A stretch of DNA of 64,000 nt, taken from the NCBI GenBank assembly GCA_023238725.1, contig CM041553.1, positions 14,877,001-14,941,000 of the forward strand. The letters are read 5' to 3'. Below the pieces are notes generated by a model. The model searched no databases. It saw only the letters and a program-made list of their open reading frames with translations, and had not been told where the DNA came from. Made by a program: the position numbers and the translations under genes. Positions within the stretch are counted from its first letter, which is position 1; each line of letters starts with the position of its first letter. This document shows, piece by piece, positions 47,501-59,844 of the stretch. The DNA is from Scortum barcoo (lineage: Eukaryota > Chordata > Actinopteri > Centrarchiformes > Terapontidae).

Positions 47501-47949
47501 GTGAAAACTATTATGTGTCAAATGTGGTGACAGATGTTACTTCAGTGTGTCAGATACACATTTATTTAGGTAAAAAAGAGGCCAAAACAACTTGATTAAA
47601 ACCTCCCTGGTGAGACTTTGTGTTTGGAGAAATGCTAACTAACTTGCTCCTACGCCTCGATGCCCTTGATTCCAGAGCAGCAGCCAGTTATTGTTGGCTC
47701 ATATTTCCTGTGCTGTGATAAGCATCTTTTCATTGATTGAAATATGTCTCAAAACTCTTTCTGTTTTTTTTGTCCTTTCTTTCTCTCTCTTTTTTTTTTT
47801 TTTATTGCAGCCATCAAGATTATGATTTCATCTCAGGCACACGTATGCGGAAGATGGCTCGTGAGGGAGAGAATCCTCCTGACGGTTTCATGGCGCCGAA
47901 GGCCTGGGCTGTGCTGAAAGAATACTACAGGTCTCTGGAGAAGGCCTAA
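32572..47949 (+). CDS. papss1: Papss1, bifunctional PAPS synthase 1
   Basis: Makes the universal sulfate donor PAPS in two steps: ATP sulfurylase (sulfate + ATP to APS), then APS kinase (APS to PAPS). Twelve exons: 32572-32631, 33771-33885, 33992-34227, 34870-35008, 35737-35855, 36193-36306, 36521-36632, 39547-39752, 42328-42463, 42896-43167, 44105-44334, 47811-47949. They total 1878 nt (625 aa; human 624), all GT-AG. The N-terminus has the basic HKKQKL that corresponds to the nuclear-localisation patch of PAPSS1. The kinase domain has the P-loop GLSGAGKT (59-66) and LDGDNIR. The sulfurylase domain has QLRNPVHNGH (HNGH 425-428) and GRDPAG (522-527). The C-terminus is YYRSLEKA. Assigned to papss1 rather than papss2 from the longer KKQKLSN-type N-terminus and the neighbours. 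One extra Ile (THKRLIIERGY) accounts for the added residue. Strong Kozak context (G at -3, G at +4). Introns 1 and 7 hold repeats. Identification is secure. Confidence 0.97.
33253..33586. repeat. degenerate non-autonomous DNA-transposon-like repeat, papss1 intron 1
   Basis: The left end (about GGAACTGCAAGGATTAGTTG, then TTTCGATAATCT) and the right end (AATCGATGATGAAAATAACC, then GTTACTTTCAGCTCTGCA) are imperfect inverted repeats. Between them lie phrases such as TTGGCTTTGGGAAGCAGTGATGGACATTTTT and ACTAATAGATAATTAATCAATG. This matches a familiar teleost repeat whose ends read GGGCTGCAACTAACGATTAT. No transposase is present. The family name is uncertain. Confidence 0.6.
37722..38100 (-). repeat. 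retroelement 3' portion, papss1 intron 7
   Basis: On the plus strand the block begins ATTCAGATTCAGATTTCCTT, then TATTAGTCCCACAGCAGGGAAATTC. On the minus strand this is the common teleost tail AATTTCCCTGCTGTGGGACT, then AATAAAGGAAATCTGAATCT. Text such as AATGAATAGTGAGGTGAAG further right fits the same element body. The 117- and 96-codon minus-strand frames here are repeat-derived. Confidence 0.65.
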
Positions 47950-48559
47950 AAGTTGAGTCTCAGAGGAAAAAAACAGAGAAACCTATTGGTTTCTACTGAT
48001 GTATAATATCATGATTGTGGGGACCACTCATCTACCACGCTCTGGCTTCTGTCTGTGTCACTTGTACACTCACCTCTCAGTCCTGAAACTGGTCTCGATT
48101 GTTTTTTAGTCTTATCATGTTTGTGTTTAAACTATATGTACTTTATTTAACTAATCCTTCTCTGGCTGTGGCATATAGTAGGAGAGGTTAAGAGGATGAA
48201 CAAAACAGTTTTTTCAAAGTAGATGTTTGTGTTTCTCACTAACTTTCTAACTGTTCTCATGATTTGACATGGTTACAAAACTACTGTTTAAGAAATGACC
48301 TGTGGGATGTACTGTTGACCAGTACTTGAAAAGATGTGAATGAATGTTGAGTATTTGCAATGTCCAGATTTAAAAAGTTTGACTGAACTCTCCACTGAAA
48401 TCCCAAACGAGTTGCTTTGCACTGTATATTTGCAAGTGTCAGTGGTAATTTCTCAGAATTTGGTGTGCACAAGTATTTGATGTAAAAGTCGAGTGCCTTG
48501 GTCCTCAGAAAATGAATTCACATGATGTCTTGCTTGAATTAAGGCACAGATGCACGCGT

Positions 48560-48560
<1 letters not shown>

Positions 48561-48609
<49 letters not shown>
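48561..48609. repeat. (CA)n microsatellite
   Basis: About 24 uninterrupted CA units in the papss1 3' UTR. Likely polymorphic. Confidence 0.95.
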
Positions 48610-48611
<2 letters not shown>

Positions 48612-49031
48612 GTTCCGTGTCCAACTTGTCTTAATGTTACACTGAAACGGTCCAGTAGTTTAAGAAGTGATCTGCAAAACAGATCAGTATTAAACATGTT
48701 TTTAATGGGGATATGCAACCCTAACCTTCCTAAACTCCTAGGAAAAACCTTTTAACATTTGTTTTTGTCATATTTAGTCTTATTTATTCTGTCCTAACAT
48801 TACAGTGGTTTCCCTTTTTAACCGTGTTGTACATGTGGCGTTGGTGCTTCAAGCTCGTCTCTCAGCAGTCTTGATATTTTGTTACATTTCATCATTTGTA
48901 TTTTTCTTTTTTTTTCCTCCTCATGGGTTGCTAATATTTTCCATGTGGTAATTCATTTTTAAGAGTTGGCCTGTGTAAACAGATGGTTGATGGTTACCAT
49001 AAAGGGATCACATTTGTAATCTTCCTTGTCC

Positions 49032-49037
49032 AATAAA
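49032..49037 (+). terminator. papss1: papss1 poly(A) signal (AATAAA)
   Basis: Canonical hexamer about 1.08 kb after the papss1 stop, followed by T-rich sequence and TG-containing stretches within 60 nt. Confidence 0.6.
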
Positions 49038-52000
49038 CCATTTTTAGCAAAAAGAACAATTTGTTTACTTTTTCTTTCTGTAATCTTTGGGTTTGTTACA
49101 CACATAGTGCCATGTCTGTGTTTTCTTTTATGGCACACCAAAGAGTTTTAAATACATAACATATTCTCAAACAATCCCACTTAATGTTACATGACTGCTC
49201 TGAATTTATTGCATTTTAGAAACTAACATCCACTGATAAGATGTGTCATCAACCTTTAGCTGCCTGTTACAGCTCAATAGCCTTAGATCTTTTCATGTCT
49301 TTGTGACAAACCTGTTTCGCTCTCTAATTTCTGTGATTTTGTAGAAAAGTTGTAACTTTTGTGACCTCCCAGTTGGTCAATCAGCTGTATATTGAATGAG
49401 ACAGACCCTCTAGTGACCCTAATCAGACTCAGACACACTCCCACGCTGTATACAAAGATCTGCAGCTGGCTCCCAGATGCAGCGGTGCAGTGAAAGTGGA
49501 ACATACAGGGTTAAATCCAGGCTGAGAAGAGTGGCTCTGTCAGAAATACCCTGGATACTTCATCTAATCCATCTCCAAGATGTAATGAAGAGACCTGCCA
49601 GCAGCATTTTTTCTACCTTTTCACCAGATCTTGTTCAATCTCAAATGGTAATCAAGCTGGGTCCTCGGTACAACTTCAAAAGAAGAGCTCTTTTTTCACA
49701 CAGAAAATGATCAAATGGTTTTGGGGAGGTGGCCTCATGATTTCTGTTGCTCTTGTAACTGTCTGGAGGAGATCAGTGCTCTCTGGGTAATGCAGGTGTC
49801 TGTTACTGTGTGTATCCTTAACCTCTTGATGATATCTTACTTGCACAGTGTATTTTAGTTCTGGGTCTTTTTTGAGTTTGTTTGCCCCATAATCAGATCT
49901 TGCTTTGGAATACTTCATCCCTCTGTGGGTGTTGGTGTAGCGGTGGCACCCTGCCAGAGAAAGAGGTTGAAGGTGCCAGAAGGAATTTGTTGTATTTTGA
50001 CTACTGTTTACATGAAGGATGCCTGTGCTCACCTGCAATACCTCATTTCAGCTTGAACTGCTGTTGCACAGAGATTAGGCAGCCATAAACATTTGTCACA
50101 GACAATGAAACAAAAGATGTTTTGCAGGATCCTGATCCTTAATGATTTTTTTTTTTCAGTTGTGTAGATGTTATTGGTAGATATATATGGTATATAAGAC
50201 TTTATTTATGAACAAGAAAAATGCTAGACTCTTCTAACTTTTCACCAAAACCATGACCAGACTGTCTTTTTGAAGAGCACTTGTTAAAATTCTGTTCATG
50301 TGCTTAAAAAAATGACAAAAAACAAAACTATACTATACTATATTTCTGCCCTTTTTTGTTCCTATTTTCTTTATAAGTTATGTTGGTTTTATAACTATTA
50401 TCACTATTATATTTTCATTAATGTAAAATAAAGTTGTACATGTGTACAAACACTTCATAAATGCTTTGTAACACTAAAATAGTTACAGGCCAATCTACAG
50501 CGTAGCTATAATTACTAAAGATATATGATATGTCAGTGTTGGAAATTACAGTTTTAATTCCAATAAATATCGAAATTGTTTGGAATTACAACTGCAATTT
50601 AAGATGGAGAGTCTCTTAGTCGGTGCAGAGCAGGTCAGCTAAACTGTATATGTCTCACTGTGTTGTTATAAATGATAGAATAATGTATCCAATGTTTAAA
50701 TTGTTGGTTTATATCTCTGTAAACTTTCCAAGTCATTAAGACTTGTCATTAAGGCTGTTTTTTCAAGGAAGGTCCTTTACAAACAACAAATGCTTATGGT
50801 AATTATACATGGCTCCCAAATAATTTCCTGGTTCTTTTTGAAAAACTCAGATAAATGAGGTGGAACTTAACTTATGTGTGCACTGAGTCACTATATTGCC
50901 TCTTTTTCATGTATAAGTAGTACTACATAAAAGTTTGTAAAAAGCAGTGTTCTTGGTAATTATTATGAAATGATCAAACTAGACCACTAGTAACTAACTA
51001 AAGTGTTATTCAGAGTTGTATTTAAAATAAAAACTTGTTTATTGCATTTGTTTATTGTATCTAAATGTCTCCAGTGTAACCTCTCCTCTACATGTATACT
51101 ATTGTACATGCATGCAACATCGCACATGCAATGACATCATCGCCTCATCCCATACCACCAAAAGGTTCAGCTCTTACATGGGACTCGAGCGGCATTTATC
51201 TCTAATTTCCTTCCATCTGGTTTGAGTTTCATTCAAAGCCAGTCATGATAAAAACAGGCTTTACTTTGCAAAATGCAATACAGTGATACAGGACATGGTT
51301 AACATTCAAGGGAAACTCTCCTCAGTGATGGCTGTGAGGTGTGTGCAGGGCAGAGTCAGTGCTCATCAGCAGTAATGATTTTGTGTGATCATCAGGTCCT
51401 TCATCTCGCATATTGTTTCATGTGTTCAGTGAAAACTCATATGGGCTTTTAGGAGGTTCTGACATATTAAATAAAATACATTACTGTTACGCTCTTATGG
51501 GGCAGTTTGATCCTGAAATACACTGTTCCTATAAAGAAGAAATGTAGCCACTGTTTGATTTTTTTAGAGTAGAAAGATTCAGATGTATTGAAATGCATCG
51601 ACCTATTCCCTTCTGGTGAATGAACCCAATGTGTAACAACAAGGACATTTCACATGAGGTATATTTTATCTTCATTATACTCTGTCCACACTCTCTGCGC
51701 CTAAATTATGAAAAATATTATCTTAACTACTCTGAAATAAATGTATTAAACTAAATGTATCAAGTGTAATTGCTCACCAGGTCTCTTGATGTTTATGTAC
51801 ATAATGGTAGCCAGAGAAAATCCACAAACCATTAGTCATGCCACCATCATATATGTTGTACTTCATCCTCATACGTGCCTTTGATATAGGATTCAAGGGA
51901 CACTCATTACTACAAGATTACCAGAGCCTGATAAATCCATCTGCTTTATGACTCTCTTGTCAGTGCACAATGTCAGAATGAGGCTAGGCAGCCTCAGGAA

Positions 52001-52445
52001 CATTACCTCAGGAGCCAGAGGCTCAATATAAAGAGATCATACAGATGGAGCAAGATCATGCATCAAATGATGGTTTGTGAGTACATCAAAGGAAAGCATC
52101 TGTTTCGCAACCTCGGACGACTCTGGAAAAGAAGAATCACAGACGCGCATTCAACAGATACACTGTCAGGCACAAACGGTGGGCTCCAAGCCCATAGCAG
52201 CCTTCACGGCCTCCACGACCCTCCTCAGTGAGAGGTCCACTGACAGCACAGGATGCAATAGCTGAGAAAGAGGAAACGCTATATCTGTACCTGTCACCAA
52301 CAAAAAGGCTTGACAGCGATGAACAGTGTCAACAGATATGAATTACTTGACAGAAGCTTGATTGAAGATGATTTTTAAATTTAGGTGTTTTTGTAACCAT
52401 GAGTAAGTGATATGTACAGATGATAGTGGGAAACTTGGTGCCAGA

Positions 52446-52447
<2 letters not shown>

Positions 52448-52491
<44 letters not shown>
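52448..52491. repeat. (TA)n microsatellite
   Basis: About 22 TA units in intergenic DNA downstream of papss1. Confidence 0.95.
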
Positions 52492-52493
<2 letters not shown>

Positions 52494-55400
52494 AGATTAT
52501 TGCATTTGCAGACAATGACAAAAATGTGGAAAATAAATAAAAACATTTTACATTTTGGTCATTATTAATCCAATTTACCCACAACATAATTCTAGAGACC
52601 CGACAGACAGCAATCTAATCCAGCCAGTCTGGAAAAAGGGTTCACAAAATCAATTACTGATTTGTAATTAATTTTTGCATCCGAAGAACCTCCTCATTTT
52701 TGAGGATTTTCTTTTTCTATGAAACCAAATTACCACACAAATAAAAATAAATGCCCCTTCATTTTTTTCAGATCCAGAGGGTTAATATCAATGTGTATAT
52801 AATATATCAATGTTCAGGGTGTGTGGGAGAAGCTATGCCAATGAGAGTCCATTTTCTGTGGCAGGTAGCTTAGATACACATTAACACACTGACACACATA
52901 CTTGCTGGCTGATAAACAACAGATTTTCTTTGTGTATTCTTTGTATTGAGTGACTGTGATTGGGACACGTTTCTATATTTATGTAACCACACATTTTAGT
53001 CTGTGTCCCAAATTTTTATGAAACGGTTGAAGGTTTTGTCTCTTGACTGTGTCATTGATTGTCATCTCAGTTACTCTGGTTTTTATCTTTGAGAAAGAGT
53101 GTTTAACTTTTTACAAACACTGGATCAGACTTGATTGGATTGCATATTGGAGTAACTTTCTGTTGAGCTGGCAGTTTTTGGATATATTTTAAATTGACTA
53201 AACCTCTGTCAGACACTATCAATATTATCAACACTGCTTTTTATTTAGTTAGTTAGCTAGTTATGCCAACTCCTATTTGTAACTGAACGGTCTATTGAAT
53301 CTAGACAGTTTATAAATGTCAGGAAGTTTCTGCTCCATACCAATCTTTTTTTCCTACTGATGTTCTGAAAAATGTGTGCACAGGCGCAATCCAGTGGAAG
53401 AAGGAGAGCACTGCTGGCATGAAACACCCCGCTTGGGCTCTGGGACGGTTTGATTGAGGCAAAACATTTCTTGATCTCAGTGTGAAAAGCCCTCATATGC
53501 TGCCAGAGAGTGTAACCCTGACAGCTGCCAAGGGGTGCAAAGTAGCAGAGTCAAGCCAAAGGGTCAACAGATATCAAACCTTTGTGAAACCAGTACATGG
53601 AGAAAAGAGATGGGGCATGTGAGCCTGTATTGTCTCAAAGTAAATGAACTTTAGGAGAGACAAAGTGAAAATTGATATTAACTCTCCTCTACTTGATCTC
53701 AATTCAGACAGCAAAATGCCTGATTCAGTATGGGCAGTATGTGGAGAAGAACTATTGCAGTGAGTTTTAAATATGTGATTAACTTTTTTGAATAATGATA
53801 AATTACCCTGTAAACAACACAAAGAAGGTTTAAATATTGCTGTATACAGATAACTTAAAACCATTTATCGTTACAATTTTAGGATGCTTTTCCTCAAAAA
53901 AAGTTAGTTGTTTCTCGTCCCCTAACAAGCACATTCAACTTAGTCTTTTGGAGACTTGTGGGGGACACAATAAGAAACAGTTTATTCTCATGATCACTAT
54001 AATAATCACACAGATAATAATTAGGGATCCTAACAGTGTTAAAGATCTGCCAGAGGAGTCACACTGCTCCCTAAATGTGACTGCACCAAAGTGTAGATGT
54101 CTCTCAGTTTTGGCCAACAAGCACACAATTAAGATGATCCGGTGTCTGACACTCAACAATTAGAAGCTCAGTTGGATGAAGACTCTGGTGCACATTTTAT
54201 GTCCCTTCAAAACCTTCATGTCCACATGACATTAGCGCTCAGATGTCACAGTGAAGGCTGCCTGCTGTGTGTGAAGTGGTCAGATTACAGTGGAAGTTTT
54301 GCCTGACACAAGGAGAGTTGGGGTGAAGCTTTACAATTTCATCTTGTGCATCAAAACAGTCTTTTCACACAGCACATGGGCAGCTAGCATCCACACAAAA
54401 AAGAAAGCTTAATTACAATGTTGAGATGATTATTTTTCCTCATTCATGTGGGCGATGGCAGACTTAAAATAACTGCCCTATTTTAGGAAGGCAGATAAAA
54501 TTTGGAGCGCACTTGTTTGTCCTTTCGAAAATAAGTGAGATGAAAGTGGATCGGATGTCAGAGAGCTGCTGAGCACATGAATCACAATGCACAGTGTTAT
54601 TCAAATGCACTTTGGTTTAGCTGAATTGACTAGTGATTGGCTGTATCCAGACATAGAAATCAATACCTACTTTCTCAAGAGGCTGCAGGGAGAGGGCTGC
54701 ACCTTACAGAGTACAGGAGCTTTGACTTTACTTTAACTTTTCCAGCAGCATGGACCAAAAGAAACAAATTAATTTGCGATAAATGAACTACGGCTGTAAA
54801 GGAGCATCTTCAGTACTAAAGAATACATTAACAGACACATTGATTGATCCAATGAGATGTTGGAGCAAAAGAACTTAGATCAGGGCAGTGGGGCATGAGG
54901 AGGTCAGACCAGGTGAATTAAAGATGCAGTGTCCACAGTATAAAGTAAAGTCCAATTGTTTACGGTACAATGATCCCTTTTATTAGCAATCACTGAATAA
55001 ATGTGTTCTGGCAGGACATTAAGTCAAGCATCACACTGTGCTAAGTCACATCTCAGGGTACACGTCTGGCAACCAGCTAAAGGCCTTTACACCGTCACTG
55101 GGTTTACTGGTGTTTGCTTTTGTCTCTGCTGCTACTGCTGCTGTGGGAGAGGCATTCATCAACTGCTTTTGTTTTCCTCTGTTTCATAAACCTCAGACTG
55201 TGTTTATTTCTAGATTTACGTGCCCCTGTGTGCTGTTTATGATGTTGTTATGTCCTCCATGTTTTTATGCCGGATTGTCACAAAGAGTCAAAACACCTAC
55301 GTTTTGGAAATATTTGTCACTACTACCAATTTGAGATTACAATTTTCTTCCTCTTTGGCGAATTGGAGAATATTATACTTTAAGTTCAACTGTGCTATCA

Positions 55401-58400
55401 TGCTGGTTGCACTTGAATATAGGCACAAAATAAACTAATGAAGACACAAACCAACTTTGATTTAGAAAAACTGTATGTTTATAGATTTGACTGACAGTCG
55501 CAAAAGGTTTAGTTAAACCCCAATCTGTTTATTAAAAGGCATTAAATGATTAAAAAAAATGTTGTTTGATTTGATATCACTTAAAATCATCATCAGAAGG
55601 TCGAGCTGTTGGGAATATCAGTTAATCAGGTGATAAGTAGCAGGTCTGAGAACTGATGGCTCAGGAGAATCAGTTTGAATGATGATATTTCAGGCCTGAA
55701 CACCAGTAGAAAACTTTGACTTGTCACATCAGGAAATGCAAAGGTGTTATTATTAACATGAATAATATCTCAGGTTTCTTCAGACATCCTAATGACTCAT
55801 GACAGTGTGACAGTGAGATAATACCAGGACCCTCAGACTGGAGAAGCTAAACTTAATTCAGTCATCATTTCTGTGAAGAAAAAAAGACACTACATGGCAG
55901 CTGGTTTATATAATCCAGCATCCATGTGCTGTTGACCCCTATAATATCCTGTGAATCATAAATCACAAGCTGCAGTTCACTCGGAGTTCATGAGGTCGAC
56001 TCATACATGAAGACATAATGAGTACCTGTGATTGACTTCCAGACGCTTTTGCCTGCAAAAAAAAAAAAAAAACGTGTGGTGATGCGGTTTCAGCCTCTCC
56101 CTGGCACGGCTCGCTCAGGCAATCTCAAGTTCCCCCATGTCATCAGATGTACTGCTATCCGATGCCACGATTGTATTTGTCTTGGACATTGTTCTAGCTT
56201 TGATCATAAATTGCAGTAATTACTCCTGGGCCTTATCCTTCCCTCTGGAAACAATGCGTGGAACAGGAGAAGCTGGTGCGTTCACAAGAAGCGACACAGA
56301 GGCCTACAGTATGTGGGAGCACCGAGGAGGGGATAAATAGCCCGATTAAATGCAGCCTTTATGTTTTTCATCCACAAAGCACTTCGCAGCTCAGCTACCA
56401 GTGTGCAGCCACTTAGCAGCGGATCACTTAAGTCCGGATGTGCTAACGAAACAGGGTGTTCTGTAATTGAACTGGATCTCTTTCTGCCTCCTCCTCCGCC
56501 TCTCCTTTTCCTTTTATCCTCACGTCTCTGAGCACGAATAAATAAATGAGCAGAACCTGAGACGCGACTACAGGGAATTGTTCATTATGGACTCTGGAAA
56601 ACAGCAGCAATCAGGACTAACAACAGGCTGTGTGACTCATTTGGATCCCTGAATAGTACAGGGGCCACACAATTAACCCCCCACTTGCCACATGGCCTTT
56701 CATCTACTTCACGCAAAAATGATGTGCTTTGTAGCCTCCCCTCAAGAGGAAACAAACATGTTGGAATTCCATGTGCTGCATGCATACCATGATTAAATTT
56801 TGTAATTAGAATTCCTGTCATACAACACTGTAACTTCCTGGAATATCATGAACCTCTGTCTCTGGGAATTAAACACCAGGCCGCAGAGGAACCTCAGTGT
56901 GGTTATCCAAAAATATGGTGACAGAAATTCCAAAAATCCTCTATTTATAACCATAAAACCTTTAATGGTGTGAGATCTAACCCTGCCAGTAGTGTTAAGA
57001 GATGTTTTTTTTTAAGGCTGAGGTTGTGAGAGAGCTGATCATCCTCTGCTCCCCAGTTTTTCCTGAGCATCGGACACTGAACGTTATCAGGGTGTGTATG
57101 ATATATTTTTGTCCTTAGTGTTAAAATCTTGTTAGCTGTGGAAGCCAGCAACATATTAACTGATATTTTACATCAACTGTGTCAGACTGTCCTCCCAAGA
57201 AGAGCCTAGAATCAACGGTTTTACGGTTTTACACACAAATAACAAAGTTTTATGGCTGCCAATGCAATATGACAGGAGCAAAGGAAAGTCTCTGTCAGGA
57301 GGAGGTTTAAAGGAGGGGTTATTTTAACATCTGCGACTTCTCTGCTTGATTCCCATTTCAAATTGACAACATTATTTTTGTGACTTAAAGCATGACTACA
57401 ATAATTTCAACGTATACCAAGCGTTTGAAACTGTAACCTTTGATGGCAAAGTTCCCCTAACCTTTATGAAGTATTCATCTTTGCCCTATCCATGAATTTT
57501 TCCGAACCCTCATCAAGTCATCAATTTTTGTGCCTAAACAGACAAACAGACAGTGTTATCCTGCTGAGATAGAGAAAAAAAAAGATAGATAAAAAAAAAA
57601 ACACATCCATGTGACACAGCTACGCATTTTGTAGGTCTTTTTGACGTCTGACATTTCTTGGATAAAAGCCATTTTTGGAGGACAAATGTAATTTTTGCAG
57701 TAGCAGTTGAGAAAAGAGCAACATCTAAAAGCGCAACAGACTGAGTTTCTCACCTCGGGAGAGTCTTATTCCATGGTCACTTTAAGGTGAGACTGTTTAA
57801 TTCCCTACTGTTTTCTAGGTCAAGGTCAAGTGTCATGTAGCATTGTGTCAACTCTCACACCAGCAAAGTTGAAAGGGTCTTGTCTACTTGTTTTAACAGG
57901 CAAGGACCTGATAAAGAGTAGATTTCCATGATTCAGAGCAGGATGATGACTGCCTCATGTCGAGATCACAATTTCCCACATTCTTCTAATTTCAGTTACT
58001 ACAAAGCCACGAGCTGAGACATACACTGATCTAATGTCAAAAATATGACTGGGATTTGACCATTGTCCCTGGGCTTTGAGCCAAAAGTTGAGAATGGTAA
58101 TCTAGGGAATGTCATACTTCCAGGAATTTAAAACCAAATTCCTTATGAATTAGTTTGAGATAACAGCTGAACAATTCTTTTTGGACTATTGAGGTTTCTA
58201 ATAAGGTTTACAGGAACTCTAAATGCTGACCAAAAGCAGTACTTCAAAATTAAATGACTATTGACAGAGTGAATCTTTTCCAGTACCTCTAAAACAGCTT
58301 ATTTTGACCGAAAACAAGCGTGCCTGTGATTTCAGAATGAGTCCCAGCCTTGCAGTGAATTGTGTAACACTCAGGCTCTGTTGATTTCCACAACATTTCT

Positions 58401-59807
58401 TATTGGAAAACATCCTCAGTACACAGCGAGGGAAATATGCACCCACCAACAGTATCAAATGTGTATCCCGAGGGAGGTCATTACTTTATGATGTGGTATG
58501 TTCAGATGCCAGTGTGTAATGATCCACCTCAAGACGGTTTGTTCACTGTCTTCTGCAAGTGAATGCTGCTATTCAACATAAATGCTCTTGACATTTCCAG
58601 GGACAGGATTTAATGTTGTTCACACAGATCAATGCTGCCTTCGCCTGTTACCACATAAGTGCCGAAGAGAAAATCATGTTCTCATTTCAATAAGTTCAGA
58701 GCAGAGGTTTGTTTAAAGCTTTGAATTTTGTTATCACGAGAGGCATTGCATCTGTGCCAGTAGATCACAACCTGATACAAAACCAACTATTACATTTGGT
58801 TTTTGTGTGTACTTGGTCACAAAATTTTTTTACTCCTAAACCAAATAATAACCAGAATAATGAAAAAAATAATGCTACTTATTTCAGTAACCTGCCAAAG
58901 GACTGTTGCAAACTGTAAAAAACATAACAAAACATTACAAAGACATTAATTTGAATATAACAAATAAGAAATCCTATTTGAACTTTTTTGATGATTTGAA
59001 GTTGGAAAAAAAATATTGGTAAATTCTTACCTATCGACATGAAGAACATGCTAGCAAACAGTTGCCCTTTTTACGCATCCTGCAGAACCATTTATCCAAG
59101 TCGGGTTTCACATCCCATGTTGAAAGTAAATCTAATTTTCACTCTCCTTTTAGCGCTTTTATGGTCTCCACCAACTCCTCAGAGAAATATCTGGCTCTTT
59201 GGCTGCTAAATGCTCCACTGCGTTTGTCAGCCAGTCGCTAACTTCATCTTTCTGCTGCTTGGTGCTGAGCAGGTGGTGTACAAAATGATGAGCTGGAGAG
59301 TCAGGTGATTTTTCTCTATGGGTTTGTCTATAGGGCCAACACCTTTTCATATACGTGTTGTCATGTGACAAATTCTTGAAATAGAAAATACTGATTAGTG
59401 CAGCTTTAAAACTGAGCTAAATATGAAGTAAGGTCTGTTTATGAAACATTAAAGATTTTTCAATTTTTTACCATAAGCTAACACATTAAACAGCTTGCAC
59501 GAAACTGATCCAAGCTCACTCTAATTGGCTCTATGTTTTTCCATTTTCTCTGTGGTTTTTGAAAGTCAAACAAACTCTGGTGTAATAAATTGCCTTCAAA
59601 TGAATATAGCTCTACATCAACGTTAAGTTAATGCCTAGAAATGTAATTTTGTTTACTATTCCCTATAAAGTCGAGCATTTACCTAGCTCTGTGTGGTTGA
59701 AGTTTTTTGCCTGAGGCTCAGTTTGCTCTTTCAGTCATTACTTGTGTCACAGGCTGAACCTCAACATTATAATATTATCCTGCATTAGCCTGGGGATAAG
59801 GACCTCC

Positions 59808-59844
59808 AGTAGATGAACACCCTGTCTGCTGGTGTTCATGTACT
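59808..59844. repeat. imperfect 14-bp inverted repeat
   Basis: Arms AGTAGATGAACACC (59808-59821) and GGTGTTCATGTACT (59831-59844) pair with one mismatch around a 9-nt loop. It is isolated in non-coding DNA, with no family recognised. Confidence 0.6.

Larger units (their letters stand above)
47950..49050 (+). other. papss1: papss1 3' UTR
   Basis: Non-coding sequence after the papss1 stop, about 1.1 kb, ending shortly after AATAAA at 49032-49037. It contains a long (CA)n microsatellite at about 48561-48609. Small frames are without domains. Confidence 0.65.
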
